This document shows positions 8,894 through 19,543 of a stretch of 64,000 nucleotides of DNA, piece by piece. This DNA is from Streptomyces kanamyceticus. Lineage in GTDB: Bacteria; Actinomycetota; Actinomycetes; Streptomycetales; Streptomycetaceae. A program made the translations under genes and the position numbers. Position 1 is the stretch's first letter, and each line of letters begins with the position of its first letter. The notes beneath the pieces were generated by a model. The model was not told the origin of the DNA and did not search any database. It saw nothing but the letters and a program-made list of their open reading frames with translations. Location of the stretch: positions 9,114,001-9,178,000 of the forward strand of contig NZ_CP023699.1 in the NCBI RefSeq assembly GCF_008704495.1. Direction: 5' to 3'.

Positions 8894-9928
8894 CTACCGC
8901 GCCAACAGCGCACGTGTGCCCGGGGCGCAGCTCTCCTTGAGCGCTTCGAAATCGGCGGCCGTCAACTGCTTCGCGGCGGCGCCCCTGCGGCCGCCGTCGA
9001 GCTGGGCGCAGGCGCCGTCCAGCCACCGGGGGACAGGTTCGACCCCGATGAACGCGGCGAGGCGGGCGAGTTCCTCGCGGGGCGCGTCGAGCAGTTCCTC
9101 GTAGGCGAGTGCCGTGCCCTGACCGGCAGGCAGGGCGTCGACGAACCGGGCGCCGTCCACGACGAGTTCGGACCACAGGTCGCCGAACCGGCGCAGCGGG
9201 AACTCCCGGTCCCGGACGAGCGCGGGGTCGAAACGTTCGGCGAGCAGGGGAGCCAGGTCCGGCGGCAGGGAACGCACATGTTCGGCCGTCAGTTCGGCGA
9301 AGTCCTCGACGCCCGTCCGTTCCCTGATCTCACGGATCAGGGTGATCGTGCGGTACCCGATGTGACGGCTCATGGAGAGCGCGCAGTCAGGACCGTCCCG
9401 GTGCAGATGCACGAACTTCGCGTACGGGAAGGTCTGCCGCAGCCCCGGCGCCCAGCCCGTCGAGTAGCCGGAGCGCTCCACGACGGCGGTGCGGCCGAAC
9501 CGCGCGCCGAGCAACGCGAAGAGCGCTTCGTGGTGCTCGGCGGCGGAACGGCCCGGCCAGCCGGTGACCGCCGCGCGGAGCTCGTCGAGCAGACCGTCGG
9601 GGTCGTCGGTGAGGTGGGGGAGCACCATGAGGGAGAGCGCGGGAATGCCGGTGCTCTGCGCCGAGTACCGCCCCGGGCGCCGGGTGTAGAGGAATTCCGG
9701 CATCAGCAGCCCGCTGCGGATCATGCTCGCGAAGTACGGCGTGGGCCGGAAGAGGGCTGCCCAGAACTCCGCGCCCGACAACGGGCCTTCGGGGAAGGCC
9801 GCGTCGCCGACCGAGGCCATGTACTCGTTGAGGCTCAGCACGTCAGGGTGGGTGCTGAGGATGCGGGACAGCGCGGTGGAGCCGCTGCGACCCGTACCGA
9901 TGACGAAGGTCAGGCTGCGCAAGGTCAC
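8894..9928 (-). CDS. Sulfotransferase-family protein
   Basis: A protein of about 344 residues. The N-terminal FVIGTGRSGSTALSR is the 5'-phosphosulfate-binding loop of PAPS-dependent sulfotransferases, and KFVHLHRDGPDCALS matches the 3'-phosphate-binding segment. It should move sulfate from PAPS to a hydroxyl or amine, substrate unknown. The start is uncertain: GTG at 9928 lies almost on top of a GGAG sequence, while a TTG two codons later has better spacing (about seven bases). Longer upstream starts add only Pro/Arg-rich sequence. Some actinobacterial members are degenerate, so activity is not assured. Confidence 0.75.
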   Translation of the reverse strand: MTLRSLTFVIGTGRSGSTALSRILSTHPDVLSLNEYMASVGDAAFPEGPLSGAEFWAALFRPTPYFASMIRSGLLMPEFLYTRRPGRYSAQSTGIPALSLMVLPHLTDDPDGLLDELRAAVTGWPGRSAAEHHEALFALLGARFGRTAVVERSGYSTGWAPGLRQTFPYAKFVHLHRDGPDCALSMSRHIGYRTITLIREIRERTGVEDFAELTAEHVRSLPPDLAPLLAERFDPALVRDREFPLRRFGDLWSELVVDGARFVDALPAGQGTALAYEELLDAPREELARLAAFIGVEPVPRWLDGACAQLDGGRRGAAAKQLTAADFEALKESCAPGTRALLAR

Positions 9929-10042
9929 TCTCCGGGGGCGCGGGGGCGGGTGTTCGGGTGTTCTGGGCTTCCCGCAGCCCAGCACACTCGCGCCGGGCGC
10001 ACCAGGTGGCAGCGGCCCCCGACGCGCTCCCTCGGGTGAACC

Positions 10043-10744
10043 TCAGCCCGCGTCGGCCGACTTCACGACGGTGTACATCACCGAGCGCTGCTGCTTGTGA
10101 CGCTGGATGCGGCCCTTGGCGACCAGGGATTCCAGCGTGTTGCGCACCACCTGCGGGCTGGGGGTGCGGCTCGGGTGCTTCTCCAGGAGCTCGTTGCGGA
10201 GTTCCTGGGCGAGCCGGGGTTCGGTGTAGGCGGAGAGCAGGCCCAACAGGACGTCTCCGAGGAGCGGTTGCTGCGGCTTGGTCTCCGCGCCGGACTTCGC
10301 GCCGGACTTCGCACCGGACTTGACGCCGGCCGCTGCGCCGGACTTCGCGCCGCTCTTCGCGTCGGCCTTCACCTTGCCCTTCGCTCCGGCCTTCGCCACG
10401 GTCTTCGTGGCGCTCGTCTTGGGGCTCTTGGTCTCCTTGGTCTCCTTGGCACCCGAGGACGCCGCGCCGTTCGGTGCCGAGGACCGCGCGTCGGCGCCGG
10501 TTTCGTTCCGCCGCTTCGCCTTCGCGACCGCGGGCTCCTCCTGCGCCTGCTTCGGCAGCGCGACATCCGCCAAGCCCTCGTACCGCTCCGTGAGGTTGAG
10601 GATGTCCGCCAGGAGGGTTTCCTCCTGCTTCAGGAGGTCGAGCCGCTTCGCCAGCTCCTCCTGACGCCTGCGGTTCTCCTCCAGATCCGACGCGACCTGG
10701 TCCACGTATCGCGACCGGAGGTCGGCGACTGGTTGGCTGTTCAC
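10043..10744 (-). CDS. Coiled-coil protein with Lys/Ala-rich repeat linker and C-terminal winged-helix-like domain
   Basis: A 233-residue protein of unassigned family. Residues about 10-60 are heptad-rich and strongly charged (EENRRRQEELAKRLDLLKQE), a likely coiled coil. Residues about 80-155 are Lys/Ala/Ser/Gly-rich, with KSGA tetrapeptides encoded by a 12-bp DNA repeat, resembling histone-H1-like or Lsr2-like basic tails. The last 75 residues look like a winged helix (SPQVVRNTLESLVAKGRIQR, then a basic HKQQR). This suggests a DNA-binding or nucleoid-linked protein; that role is inference. It lies upstream of the ABC-F genes in the opposite transcriptional sense of promoters but on the same strand. 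Confidence 0.6.
   Translation of the reverse strand: MNSQPVADLRSRYVDQVASDLEENRRRQEELAKRLDLLKQEETLLADILNLTERYEGLADVALPKQAQEEPAVAKAKRRNETGADARSSAPNGAASSGAKETKETKSPKTSATKTVAKAGAKGKVKADAKSGAKSGAAAGVKSGAKSGAKSGAETKPQQPLLGDVLLGLLSAYTEPRLAQELRNELLEKHPSRTPSPQVVRNTLESLVAKGRIQRHKQQRSVMYTVVKSADAG
10286..10357. repeat. Six 12-bp tandem units encoding KSGA-type repeats
   Basis: Units read GCGCCGGACTTC with small changes at 10286, 10298, 10310, 10322, 10334 and 10346. They encode Lys-Ser-Gly-Ala-like tetrapeptides on the minus strand in the linker of the coiled-coil protein. Such in-frame repeats can change copy number by slippage. Confidence 0.85.
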
Positions 10745-10834
10745 AAACGTTCACTCCCTCTATCTGAATGTGTTGCGCATGGTACTCACACGGAGGGCAC
10801 CAGAAACATGTGAACGGCGATACGTAGGGGAGGC

Positions 10835-12484
10835 TCAGAGCCGGACCGCGCGCCCCTGCCACCTTCGCCGGAGCCAGCGGTCGTGGCTCGCGAGGACGAT
10901 CGCGCCGGGTCCTGTCCCCAAGGCGTCCTCCAGTTCGTCGCACAGGCGTGGGGAGAGGTGGTTCGTCGGCTCGTCGAGCAGCAGCAACTGGGGCGGGCGG
11001 GCCACAAGGAGAGCAAGGGCGAGCCGCCGGCGCTGCCCGACGGACAACCGGCCGACGGGTTTGTCCAGGTCCGCCGCGTGCAACAGACCGAGCGAACCGA
11101 GCGGCACCTCGTCGGCGGGCCCCGGGCCCACCGACAGCTCATAGGTGTCCCGGGCCGTGCGGTCGTCCCTCTCGAACACGGTGTCCTGGGTGAGCAGTCC
11201 CACCGTGAGGTGACGCCGTCGGTGCACCTCGCCCTCGGCCGCGAGCTGCCCGGCGAGCACGGCGAGCAGCGTCGACTTGCCCGCGCCGTTGCCGCCCGTG
11301 ACCAGCAGCCGGTCGGTCGCCGACACCTCCAGGGCGTCCAACGAGAGGCGGCCCGGCACCCGTACGTCCCGCAGCGAGACCAGCGGCCGTGTGCAGGTGT
11401 CTTCCTGCGCCTCCACCTCCGCTTCCGTCCCTGCCTCCGCCTCCGCGGCCAGTGCCGACGCCGCGAACCGCAGCGGGCGCGGGGGCTCGGCGACCTGGTG
11501 ACGCTCCAGCTCGTCGAGACGGCGCGCGGCGTTGCGGACCCGGCGGGAGATCTGGCTCTGCACCCGGCCCGCCCGATGGCCGTAGCCCATCTTCTCGTTG
11601 TCGCGCGGCCCCCGGTCGGGCGCGACCCGGTGCGCGGTCACACCTGCCGAGCGGCGCAACTCGTCGAGCTCCTCCTGCTCATCGGCGTACCGCCGCTCCC
11701 AGCGGTCCCGCTCGGCGTGCTTCGCGCCGAGGTAGGAGCTGTAGTCGCCGCCGTGCCTGACCGGTCCCGCCACGGCCGGGTCGAGGTCGATCAGGTCGGT
11801 GCAGACGGCGTCGAGGAACGCCCGGTCGTGACTGGCGGCCACCACGGTTCCCGGCAGACCGCGGAGCTGCTCCTCCAGGAAGTCGGCGGCGCTGTCGTCG
11901 AGGTGGTTGGTCGGCTCGTCGAGGAGCAGCGCCGACGGCCGCCGGACGAGCAGCGCGGCCAGGGCGAGCCTGCCGCGCTGCCCGCCGGAGAGCGAGCCGA
12001 GCGTGCGCCCGTGCCCCAGCGAGCCGATGCCGAGGCCGTCGAGGACCAGGGCGGCGCGCCGGTCGGCGTCCCAGGACTCGCGGTCCTGCGCCTGCTCCAG
12101 GCGTCTGCCGTAGGCGTCGAGGAGTTCCCGGTGGGCGGGGTCGTCCTCGGGGACGCGCGCGAGTTCCGCGCCGAGCCGGGCCAGCTCGGCGAGGTCCGCA
12201 CGTGCCTCGCGCAGCGCGTCGTCGAGTACGACGGCGATGGTCGACGCGGCGTCGAACGGCATCTCCTGATGGAGGAAGCCGAGATCGCCGGGGCGGGTGA
12301 CACGGCCGGCGTCGGGTTCGTCGGCGCCCGCGAGCACCCTCAGCAGGGTGGACTTGCCGACGCCGTTCTCGCCGATCAGGCCGATGCGGTGGCCGGGCGA
12401 CGCGGTCAGACTGACGCCGTCGAGAACGCGTCGGCCGCCGTGGCCGCGGACGATGTCGTGGGCGAGCAGGGCGGGTTGGGGCAT
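10835..12484 (-). CDS. ABC-F family ATPase (first of two in tandem)
   Basis: A 549-residue soluble protein with two ATP-binding domains and no membrane segments. Domain 1 has Walker A GENGVGKST, signature LSGGQRGR and Walker B LLLDEPTNHLDD; domain 2 has GGNGAGKST, LSVGQRRR and LLLDEPTNHLS. A charged linker region between them (about 230-310) is the P-site tRNA-interaction motif region of ABC-F proteins. ABC-F proteins act on the ribosome, as translation factors or antibiotic resistance proteins of the TlrC/OleB kind. The second signature starts LSVGQ rather than LSGGQ. Whether it gives antibiotic protection cannot be told from sequence. Confidence 0.85.
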   Translation of the reverse strand: MPQPALLAHDIVRGHGGRRVLDGVSLTASPGHRIGLIGENGVGKSTLLRVLAGADEPDAGRVTRPGDLGFLHQEMPFDAASTIAVVLDDALREARADLAELARLGAELARVPEDDPAHRELLDAYGRRLEQAQDRESWDADRRAALVLDGLGIGSLGHGRTLGSLSGGQRGRLALAALLVRRPSALLLDEPTNHLDDSAADFLEEQLRGLPGTVVAASHDRAFLDAVCTDLIDLDPAVAGPVRHGGDYSSYLGAKHAERDRWERRYADEQEELDELRRSAGVTAHRVAPDRGPRDNEKMGYGHRAGRVQSQISRRVRNAARRLDELERHQVAEPPRPLRFAASALAAEAEAGTEAEVEAQEDTCTRPLVSLRDVRVPGRLSLDALEVSATDRLLVTGGNGAGKSTLLAVLAGQLAAEGEVHRRRHLTVGLLTQDTVFERDDRTARDTYELSVGPGPADEVPLGSLGLLHAADLDKPVGRLSVGQRRRLALALLVARPPQLLLLDEPTNHLSPRLCDELEDALGTGPGAIVLASHDRWLRRRWQGRAVRL

Positions 12485-12565
12485 GCGGATGTCCCTCCTA
12501 CGTGATCGGTGGTCGGCCCGCCGGGCACACGGCCTCGGACGCGGGCCACGTCACACGTCGGTGGC

Positions 12566-14200
<1,635 letters not shown>

Positions 14201-14431
14201 GGAGGTGACCTCGATGAAGTGCGGGCAGACAGAGCACTGCCCTGGGCAACGTGGGAAAGGGGGGTACGACGAAGGCGGCCACGGCGTCAGCGCCCTAGCG
14301 GCGCCGTCCGATGGCCGTCAGATCCGGATCTCATCCGGAGATGTCGTCGTCACCCGCCACGTCTGCCACTCCTCGATCAAATGGGCCAGGTCACCCGCAG
14401 CGTAGCAGGCGTCGAGGTGTGCCCGGCTGCC

Positions 14432-15178
14432 TCAGCCGTCGAGGGAGGCGGCGAGCCACTCCTCGTAGTGGGTGGGGGCAAGGCGGGCGTCGGGGCCCGC
14501 GGTCAGGACGGTGCCGGGGGCGGCGGCGAACATACCGGCACCGGCGTCGGTGATGACGGGCCGCTCGTCCTTGCGGGCGGCCAGGGTCAGGCGGCCGAGC
14601 TCGTCGAGGGTGAAGGTGTCGGGGCCCGCCACTTCGAGGATTCCGTTCAGGGGCGGCGCGGCGGCGACGTCGGCGAGGGCGGCGACGACCTCGGCGCTCG
14701 CGATCGGCTGGACGGGGGTCGCGGGCAGCCGGACGGCCTTGTCGTCGGCGGTCATGGAGATCACGGCGTCCATGAACTCGAAGAACTGGGTGGCACGCAC
14801 GATCGAGTACGGCGTGGGCCCGCCGCGCAGCAGGTCCTCCTGCAGCACCTTCGCGCGGTAGTAGTCCAGGCCGGGCACCTGGTCGACGCCGACGATCGAC
14901 AGCGCGACCTGGTGACGTACGCCTGCCCGCTCGCCCGCGCCGAGCAGATTGCCGACCGTGGTGCGGAAGAACGCGAGGGACCGCTCGTCGAAGGTGGGGG
15001 AGTTGCTCACGTTGACGACCGTGTGGGCGCCGTCCAGCGCCTCGTCGAGGCCCGCGCCGGTGAGCAGGTCGAGGCCCGACGACAGCGATGCGGCGACCAC
15101 CTCGTGGCCCGCGTCCCTCAGTTTGGTGACGAGCTGGGAGCCGATGAGTCCGGTGCCGCCGATGACGGTGATCTTCAT
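14432..15178 (-). CDS. NmrA-like NAD(P)-binding reductase divergent from rsrR
   Basis: A 248-residue protein with the Rossmann motif VIGGTGLIGSQL at the N-terminus and no classical SDR Tyr-x3-Lys placement; it fits the atypical SDR/NmrA group that binds NAD(P) and reduces quinone-like substrates or senses the redox state. The start ATG at 15178 is used because longer frames run into the shared promoter and operator. In Streptomyces venezuelae the redox regulator RsrR lies divergent from, and controls, an NmrA-like gene (sven6562); this pair has the same layout, so this gene is the likely main target of the regulator at 15307. Confidence 0.82.
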   Translation of the reverse strand: MKITVIGGTGLIGSQLVTKLRDAGHEVVAASLSSGLDLLTGAGLDEALDGAHTVVNVSNSPTFDERSLAFFRTTVGNLLGAGERAGVRHQVALSIVGVDQVPGLDYYRAKVLQEDLLRGGPTPYSIVRATQFFEFMDAVISMTADDKAVRLPATPVQPIASAEVVAALADVAAAPPLNGILEVAGPDTFTLDELGRLTLAARKDERPVITDAGAGMFAAAPGTVLTAGPDARLAPTHYEEWLAASLDG

Positions 15179-15197
15179 GGTGTGCCTTCCCTCGGAA

Positions 15198-15247
15198 ACT
15201 CGGACATCTGATATCCGAGATAATACTCGGATAGTCTGTGTCCGAGT
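15198..15247. promoter_or_regulatory. Nested palindromic operator between NmrA-like gene and rsrR
   Basis: The inner arms TATCCGAG (15212-15219) and CTCGGATA (15226-15233) form a perfect dyad with a 6-base spacer. The outer arms ACTCGGACA (15198-15206) and TGTCCGAGT (15239-15247) form a second perfect dyad with exactly the same centre. A further CTCGGA lies at 15191. This fits two stacked operator sites for the Rrf2 dimer, controlling both divergent genes. Confidence 0.8.
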
Positions 15248-15306
15248 CAAAGCGACTTTCGGACAGGGGCGTCGCGGCGGGGAGCACGGATGAATGGGGA
15301 GGACGC

Positions 15307-15795
15307 GTGAAGCTGTCGGGTGGCGTGGAATGGGCGCTGCACTGCTGCGTGGTCCTGACCGCGGCGAACGAGCCCGTGCCCGCCGCCCGGCTCGCGCAGC
15401 TGCACGAGGTGTCGCCGAGCTATCTGGCCAAGCAGCTGCAGGCCTTGTCCCGGGCGGGCCTGGTGCGCTCCGTGCAGGGCAAGACCGGCGGCTATGTGCT
15501 GACGAAGAAGGCCGAGGACATCACGCTGCTCGACGTGGTGCAGGCCGTCGACGGTGACGATCCGGCCTTCGTCTGTACCGAGATCCGCCAGCGCGGCCCG
15601 TTCGCGACGCCCCCTGAGCAGTGCGCGAAGCAGTGCCCCATCGCCCGCGCGATGGGGGCCGCGGAAGCCGCGTGGCGGGCGTCGCTCGCCGCCGTCACCA
15701 TCGCCGACCTCGTCACGTCGGTGGAGAGCGACAGCGGCCCGGACGCCCTCCCGGGCATCGGGTCCTGGCTCACCGGGGAGCCCCGCGCGCTCTGA
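15307..15795 (+). CDS. rsrR: RsrR-type [2Fe-2S] Rrf2-family redox regulator
   Basis: A 162-residue Rrf2-family winged-helix regulator starting at GTG 15307 behind GGGGAGGA. The unusual cluster ligands described for RsrR of S. venezuelae are Glu8, His33, Cys90 and Cys110. With this start all four occur at exactly these numbers here (VE8W, LH33E, VC90TE, QC110PI); Cys106 is extra. The spacing differs from the three-Cys pattern of NsrR and IscR, so nitric-oxide sensing of the NsrR type is unlikely. By family it should switch DNA binding on one-electron oxidation and reduction of the cluster. It probably represses itself and the divergent NmrA-like gene through the nested dyad. Confidence 0.88.
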   Translation: MKLSGGVEWALHCCVVLTAANEPVPAARLAQLHEVSPSYLAKQLQALSRAGLVRSVQGKTGGYVLTKKAEDITLLDVVQAVDGDDPAFVCTEIRQRGPFATPPEQCAKQCPIARAMGAAEAAWRASLAAVTIADLVTSVESDSGPDALPGIGSWLTGEPRAL

Positions 15796-15853
15796 CCGGC
15801 GCCTCCTGATCCGGCGTCACCGGCACGCCCCCGGCGCGGCACTTGACGCGGAG

Positions 15854-15887
15854 TTGTCCGTGATCCTTCCCGGAATTGTCCGTGATC
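15854..15887 (+). promoter_or_regulatory. Two 12-bp direct repeats 22 bp apart upstream of the deacetylase gene
   Basis: TTGTCCGTGATC occurs at 15854 and again at 15876, exactly two DNA turns apart and about 100-130 bases before the deacetylase start. The exact repeat and helical spacing suggest an activator binding site; the protein is unknown. Confidence 0.5.
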
Positions 15888-15983
15888 TGTAACGGACGGA
15901 TCCCCGGGCCCCCGTTCCTCGTCCTGCCAGTTGGTCGCAAGGCGACCGGGGATCGGCGAGGAACTGCGTGAAAAGGGGCGGGC

Positions 15984-16757
15984 ATGGCACGGCACAGCGG
16001 TGGGCGGGGCTGGTACGGCAAAGTGATCGGGGCAGCGGTCGGGGTGACCATGCTCGCCACCGGTGCGTCCGTGTGGACCGCGCAGGCCGGTGACGCTGAC
16101 GACGCGTCACCGGAGGCGACCGCCCCGGCCGCGCCGGGCGGTGCCGCCAAGCCCGTCTCCGCGACCATCGCGCACTCCTCGGAAGCGGGGAAGCGCGGCA
16201 TCAACATCACCATCGACGACGGCCCCGACCCCAAGTGGACCTCGCAGGTGCTCGACCTGCTGCGCGAGTACGACGTGAAGGCCACGTTCTGCATGGTGGG
16301 GACGCAGGCGCAGGCCCACCCGGACATGGTGAAGAAGGTGGTCGCGGCCGGGCACCGGCTGTGCGACCACACGGTGTCGCACAACACCGGCATGGACAAG
16401 GACTCCCAGGCCTACCAGTCGCAGCAGATACTCGACGCCGAGCGCATGATCACGAAGGCGTCCGGGGGCGTACGGCCGATGTACTACCGGGCGCCCGGTG
16501 GCGCCTTCACCCCGTACAGCCGCAAGCTCGCCGCTTCCCGCGGCATGCGCCCGCTGGGCTGGAACGTGGACACCAAGGACTTCGAGCGCCCGGGTACGGA
16601 CGCCATCGTCGCCACGGTCGAGCGTGAACTGTCCAACGGACCCACGCTCCTCTTCCACGACGCGGGCGGCGACCGTACCCAGACCGTCGAGGCCCTGCGC
16701 CGCCTCCTGCCCCGGCTCAAGGAGCAGGGCCACACCTTCGGCTTCCCGGTGCGCTGA
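15984..16757 (+). CDS. Secreted polysaccharide deacetylase (NodB domain)
   Basis: A 257-residue protein with a signal or anchor segment (about residues 12-35) and a NodB homology domain. Motif 1 is ITIDDGPDP, with the catalytic base Asp and a metal Asp; motif 2 is HTVSHNTG, with the two metal-binding His; motif 3 is YYRAPGGAF; a late motif is LLFHDAGG. The family removes acetyl groups from chitin-oligomer, peptidoglycan or other N-acetylated glycans at the cell wall. It is monocistronic, followed by a strong hairpin, and marks the left flank of the biosynthetic cluster. Confidence 0.88.
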   Translation: MARHSGGRGWYGKVIGAAVGVTMLATGASVWTAQAGDADDASPEATAPAAPGGAAKPVSATIAHSSEAGKRGINITIDDGPDPKWTSQVLDLLREYDVKATFCMVGTQAQAHPDMVKKVVAAGHRLCDHTVSHNTGMDKDSQAYQSQQILDAERMITKASGGVRPMYYRAPGGAFTPYSRKLAASRGMRPLGWNVDTKDFERPGTDAIVATVERELSNGPTLLFHDAGGDRTQTVEALRRLLPRLKEQGHTFGFPVR

Positions 16758-16783
16758 GCCCCGGCCCGCCGACGCCCCGCCGA

Positions 16784-16829
16784 GAAGGTCCGTTGTTCCT
16801 GGTGCATCGCACCGGAGCAACGGACCTTC
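16784..16829 (+). terminator. Strong hairpin terminator separating deacetylase and PKS cluster
   Basis: The arms GAAGGTCCGTTG (16784-16795) and CAACGGACCTTC (16818-16829) pair perfectly, with an inner GGTGC/GCACC stem. It sits 26 bases after the deacetylase stop. Confidence 0.8.
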
Positions 16830-16920
16830 CGCTTTCCGCTCGCATCGAGACGATCGCGAGGCGACCGCGCGACCAGTCCGCATCGATCGAATGTGCAGTG
16901 ACGTGTGCTCTGTATGCGTC

Positions 16921-16979
16921 CCCTCAGATGCCCTCAGCCCCCGTCCAGGCGTCCTTCGCCCCCGTCCAGTCGTCCTCGA
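16921..16979 (+). promoter_or_regulatory. Helically phased direct repeats upstream of KS-alpha
   Basis: CCCTCAG occurs at 16921 and 16931 (10-bp spacing), and CCGTCCAG at 16941 and 16962 (21-bp spacing) with GTCCT/CGTCCT following each. Same-face phased repeats about 80-140 bases before the PKS operon fit binding sites of a SARP-type activator, whose gene lies at 29671-31818. No clear -10 box was identified. Confidence 0.4.
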
Positions 16980-17057
16980 CGCCCGTGCGACCGACCCGCC
17001 CCATCGTCGAACCCGGCAATCAACAGTCCGTGCTGTCGCTGGTGAGAAGGGGTCGTC

Positions 17058-18329
17058 ATGGGGGAACGTCGCGTGGCCGTCACCGGGATCGGGGTCGTCG
17101 CGCCAGGAGGTACCGGGACCAAGGCGTTCTGGGAGCGCGTCGTCTCCGGCAGGCCCGCCACCCGCCGTGTCACGGCCTTCGATCCGGCCCCCTTCCGCTC
17201 GCGGATCGCCGCCGAATGCGACTTCGACCCGCTCGCCGCGGGACTCGGCGAGCGGGACACCGAACGCCTCGACAGGGCCGCCCAGATGCTGATGATCGCC
17301 GCCCGCGAGGCACTGGGCGACAGCCGCCTTTCGATCGCGCCCGAGGAGGCCCACCGGGCCGGGGTCAGCATCGGCAACGCCGTCGGCCTCACCCAGAAGC
17401 TGGAGCGCGAATACCTCGCCGTCAGCGACGCGGGCCGCCACTGGGTCGTCGACCCCGCCCGCGCCTCACCGCATCTCTACGACTACTTCGTCCCCAGCTC
17501 CCTGTCCGCGGAGGTCGCCTGGTTCGCCGGGGCGGAAGGCCCCAACGCCGTGGTCTCCGCGGGCTGCACCTCCGGCATCGACGCCACCGGCTATGCCTGC
17601 GACCTCATCCGCGAGGGCAGCGCCGACATCATGATCACCGGCGGTGCCGACGCCCCGATCGCCCCCATCACCGTCGCCTGCTTCGACGCGATCAAGGCGA
17701 CCTCGCCCCGCAACGACGACGCCGAACACGCCCTGCGCCCCTTCGACAGGACGCGCAACGGCTTCGTCCTCGGCGAGGGCGCGGCCGTGCTCGTCCTGGA
17801 GGAGCTGGGTCGGGCGCGGCGCCGCGGCGCTCACATCCACGCGGAGATCGCCGGATACGCCTCGCACGGCAACGCCCACCACATGACCGGGCTGCGCCCC
17901 GACGGACGGGAGCTGGCCACCGCCATCACCTCCGCCCTCGACCGGGCCAGGATCGACGCGGACGCCGTCGACTACGTCAACGCCCACGGGACCGCCACCC
18001 AGCAGAACGACCGGCACGAGACGGCCGCCTTCAAACGCAGCCTCGGCGGCCACGCCCACGCCGTACCGATCAGTTCCATCAAGGCCGTGGTCGGCCACTC
18101 GCTCGGCGCGATCGGCGCGATCGAGATCGCCGCCTGCGCGCTGGCGCTGGAACACGGAGTCGTACCGCCGACCGCGAACCTGCACCACCCCGATCCCGAA
18201 CTCGACCTGGACTACGTGCCGTTGACCGCACGGGAGCAGCGGCTGGAGACGGTCCTCACGGTCGGCAGCGGATTCGGCGGGTTCCAGAGCGCCATGGTGC
18301 TCACCGACGCGGAGAGGAAGGCCTCATGA
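17058..18329 (+). CDS. Type II PKS ketosynthase alpha (KS-alpha)
   Basis: A 423-residue condensing enzyme. The catalytic triad is complete: Cys170 in [10 protein letters not shown], His in [11 protein letters not shown] and His in [10 protein letters not shown]. With the chain-length factor it builds the poly-beta-keto chain from malonyl-ACP. The [10 protein letters not shown] context is typical of anthracycline-type systems. It is the first gene of a tightly packed operon: its stop overlaps the KS-beta start by ATGA. The ATG at 17058 follows GAGAAGGGG. Confidence 0.96.
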   Translation: MGERRVAVTGIGVVAPGGTGTKAFWERVVSGRPATRRVTAFDPAPFRSRIAAECDFDPLAAGLGERDTERLDRAAQMLMIAAREALGDSRLSIAPEEAHRAGVSIGNAVGLTQKLEREYLAVSDAGRHWVVDPARASPHLYDYFVPSSLSAEVAWFAGAEGPNAVVSAGCTSGIDATGYACDLIREGSADIMITGGADAPIAPITVACFDAIKATSPRNDDAEHALRPFDRTRNGFVLGEGAAVLVLEELGRARRRGAHIHAEIAGYASHGNAHHMTGLRPDGRELATAITSALDRARIDADAVDYVNAHGTATQQNDRHETAAFKRSLGGHAHAVPISSIKAVVGHSLGAIGAIEIAACALALEHGVVPPTANLHHPDPELDLDYVPLTAREQRLETVLTVGSGFGGFQSAMVLTDAERKAS

Positions 18330-19543
18330 CGACGGCCGTAGTGACCGGAGCCGGGGTCGTCGCCCCCAACGGCCTGGGGACTGAGGCGTTCTGGTCGGCG
18401 ACCCTGCGCGGCGACCACGTCATCAAACCGATCGACCGGTACGACACCACGCGCTTCACCAGTCGGCTGGCAGGAGAGGTGCGGGACTTCGACGCCGCAC
18501 GGTACCTGCCGAGCAGGCTCCTGGCGCAGACCGACCGGATGACCCAGTTCGCGCTCGCCGCCGCCGACTGGGCCCTCGCCGACGCGGCCCTGGACACCGG
18601 TGAACTCGCCAGGACCGACCTCGGCGTCGTCACCGCGAGCGCCGCCGGCGGCTTCGACTTCGGCCAGCGCGAGCTGCAGAACCTCTGGGGCGAAGGGCCC
18701 GACCACGTCAGTGCCTACATGTCCTTCGCCTGGTTCTACGCGGTCAACACCGGCCAGATCTCCATCAAGAACGACCTGCGGGGCCCCACCGGAGTCCTCG
18801 TCGCCGAACAGGCCGGCGGCATCGACGCCCTCGCCCACGCCCGGCGCGCCCTGCGCGGCGGCGCCGAAGTGGTCCTCTCCGGAGGCATGGACTCCTCGCT
18901 CTGCCCGTACGGAATGGCCGCCCGCATGGCCGCGGGCAGGCTCTCCACCCGGGACGACCCCGACCGCGCCTTCCTCCCCTTCGACCCGGACACCGACGGA
19001 CACGTGCCGGGCGAGGGCGGGGCGATCCTCGTCCTGGAAGAGAAGGACCGGGCCCTGCGGCGCGGGGCGAGCATCCACGGAGAGATCGCGGGACACGGGG
19101 CCACCTTCGACCCGCGGCCCTCCGCGATGCGCCCCGGCAACCTCGGCCGCGCCATCGAACTCGCCCTGGCCGACGCGGGGCTGGCCCCAGGCGACATCGA
19201 CGTCGTCTTCGCCGACGCCGACGGCTCCCCGGAGAACGACCGTGCGGAGGCGGAGGCCCTCGTGCGGCTCTTCGGCCCGTACGGCGTACCCGTCACCGCC
19301 CCCAAGACCATGATCGGCCGCCTCTGCTCCGGCGGCGCGCCCCTCGACGTCGTCCTCGCCCTGCGCGCCCTGCGCGAGGGCCTCATCCCCCCGACCATCA
19401 AGGTCACCCCCGGCTACGCACTCGACCTGGTGCGCGAGGGGCCGCGGCCGTTCACCGGCACCGCCGCCCTGGTGCTGGCCCGCGGACACAACGGTTTCAA
19501 CAGCGCCCTCGTGCTGCGCGGGCGAGGAAAGGACCACCGATGA
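18326..19543 (+). CDS. Type II PKS chain-length factor (KS-beta)
   Basis: A 405-residue ketosynthase homologue in which the active-site Cys is replaced by Gln (Q162 in [10 protein letters not shown]), the mark of chain-length factors, which decarboxylate malonyl-ACP and set chain length with KS-alpha. The His residues of the active enzyme are also not kept in their usual context. Start and stop overlap neighbours on both sides (ATGA), so KS-alpha, KS-beta and ACP are translationally coupled. Anthracycline CLFs make decaketides; this cannot be confirmed from motifs alone. Confidence 0.95.
   Translation: MTTAVVTGAGVVAPNGLGTEAFWSATLRGDHVIKPIDRYDTTRFTSRLAGEVRDFDAARYLPSRLLAQTDRMTQFALAAADWALADAALDTGELARTDLGVVTASAAGGFDFGQRELQNLWGEGPDHVSAYMSFAWFYAVNTGQISIKNDLRGPTGVLVAEQAGGIDALAHARRALRGGAEVVLSGGMDSSLCPYGMAARMAAGRLSTRDDPDRAFLPFDPDTDGHVPGEGGAILVLEEKDRALRRGASIHGEIAGHGATFDPRPSAMRPGNLGRAIELALADAGLAPGDIDVVFADADGSPENDRAEAEALVRLFGPYGVPVTAPKTMIGRLCSGGAPLDVVLALRALREGLIPPTIKVTPGYALDLVREGPRPFTGTAALVLARGHNGFNSALVLRGRGKDHR

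Noticed and set aside
15307..15795. NsrR or IscR identity for the Rrf2 protein
   Set aside because: Those use three closely spaced Cys; here the ligand set and numbering match RsrR.
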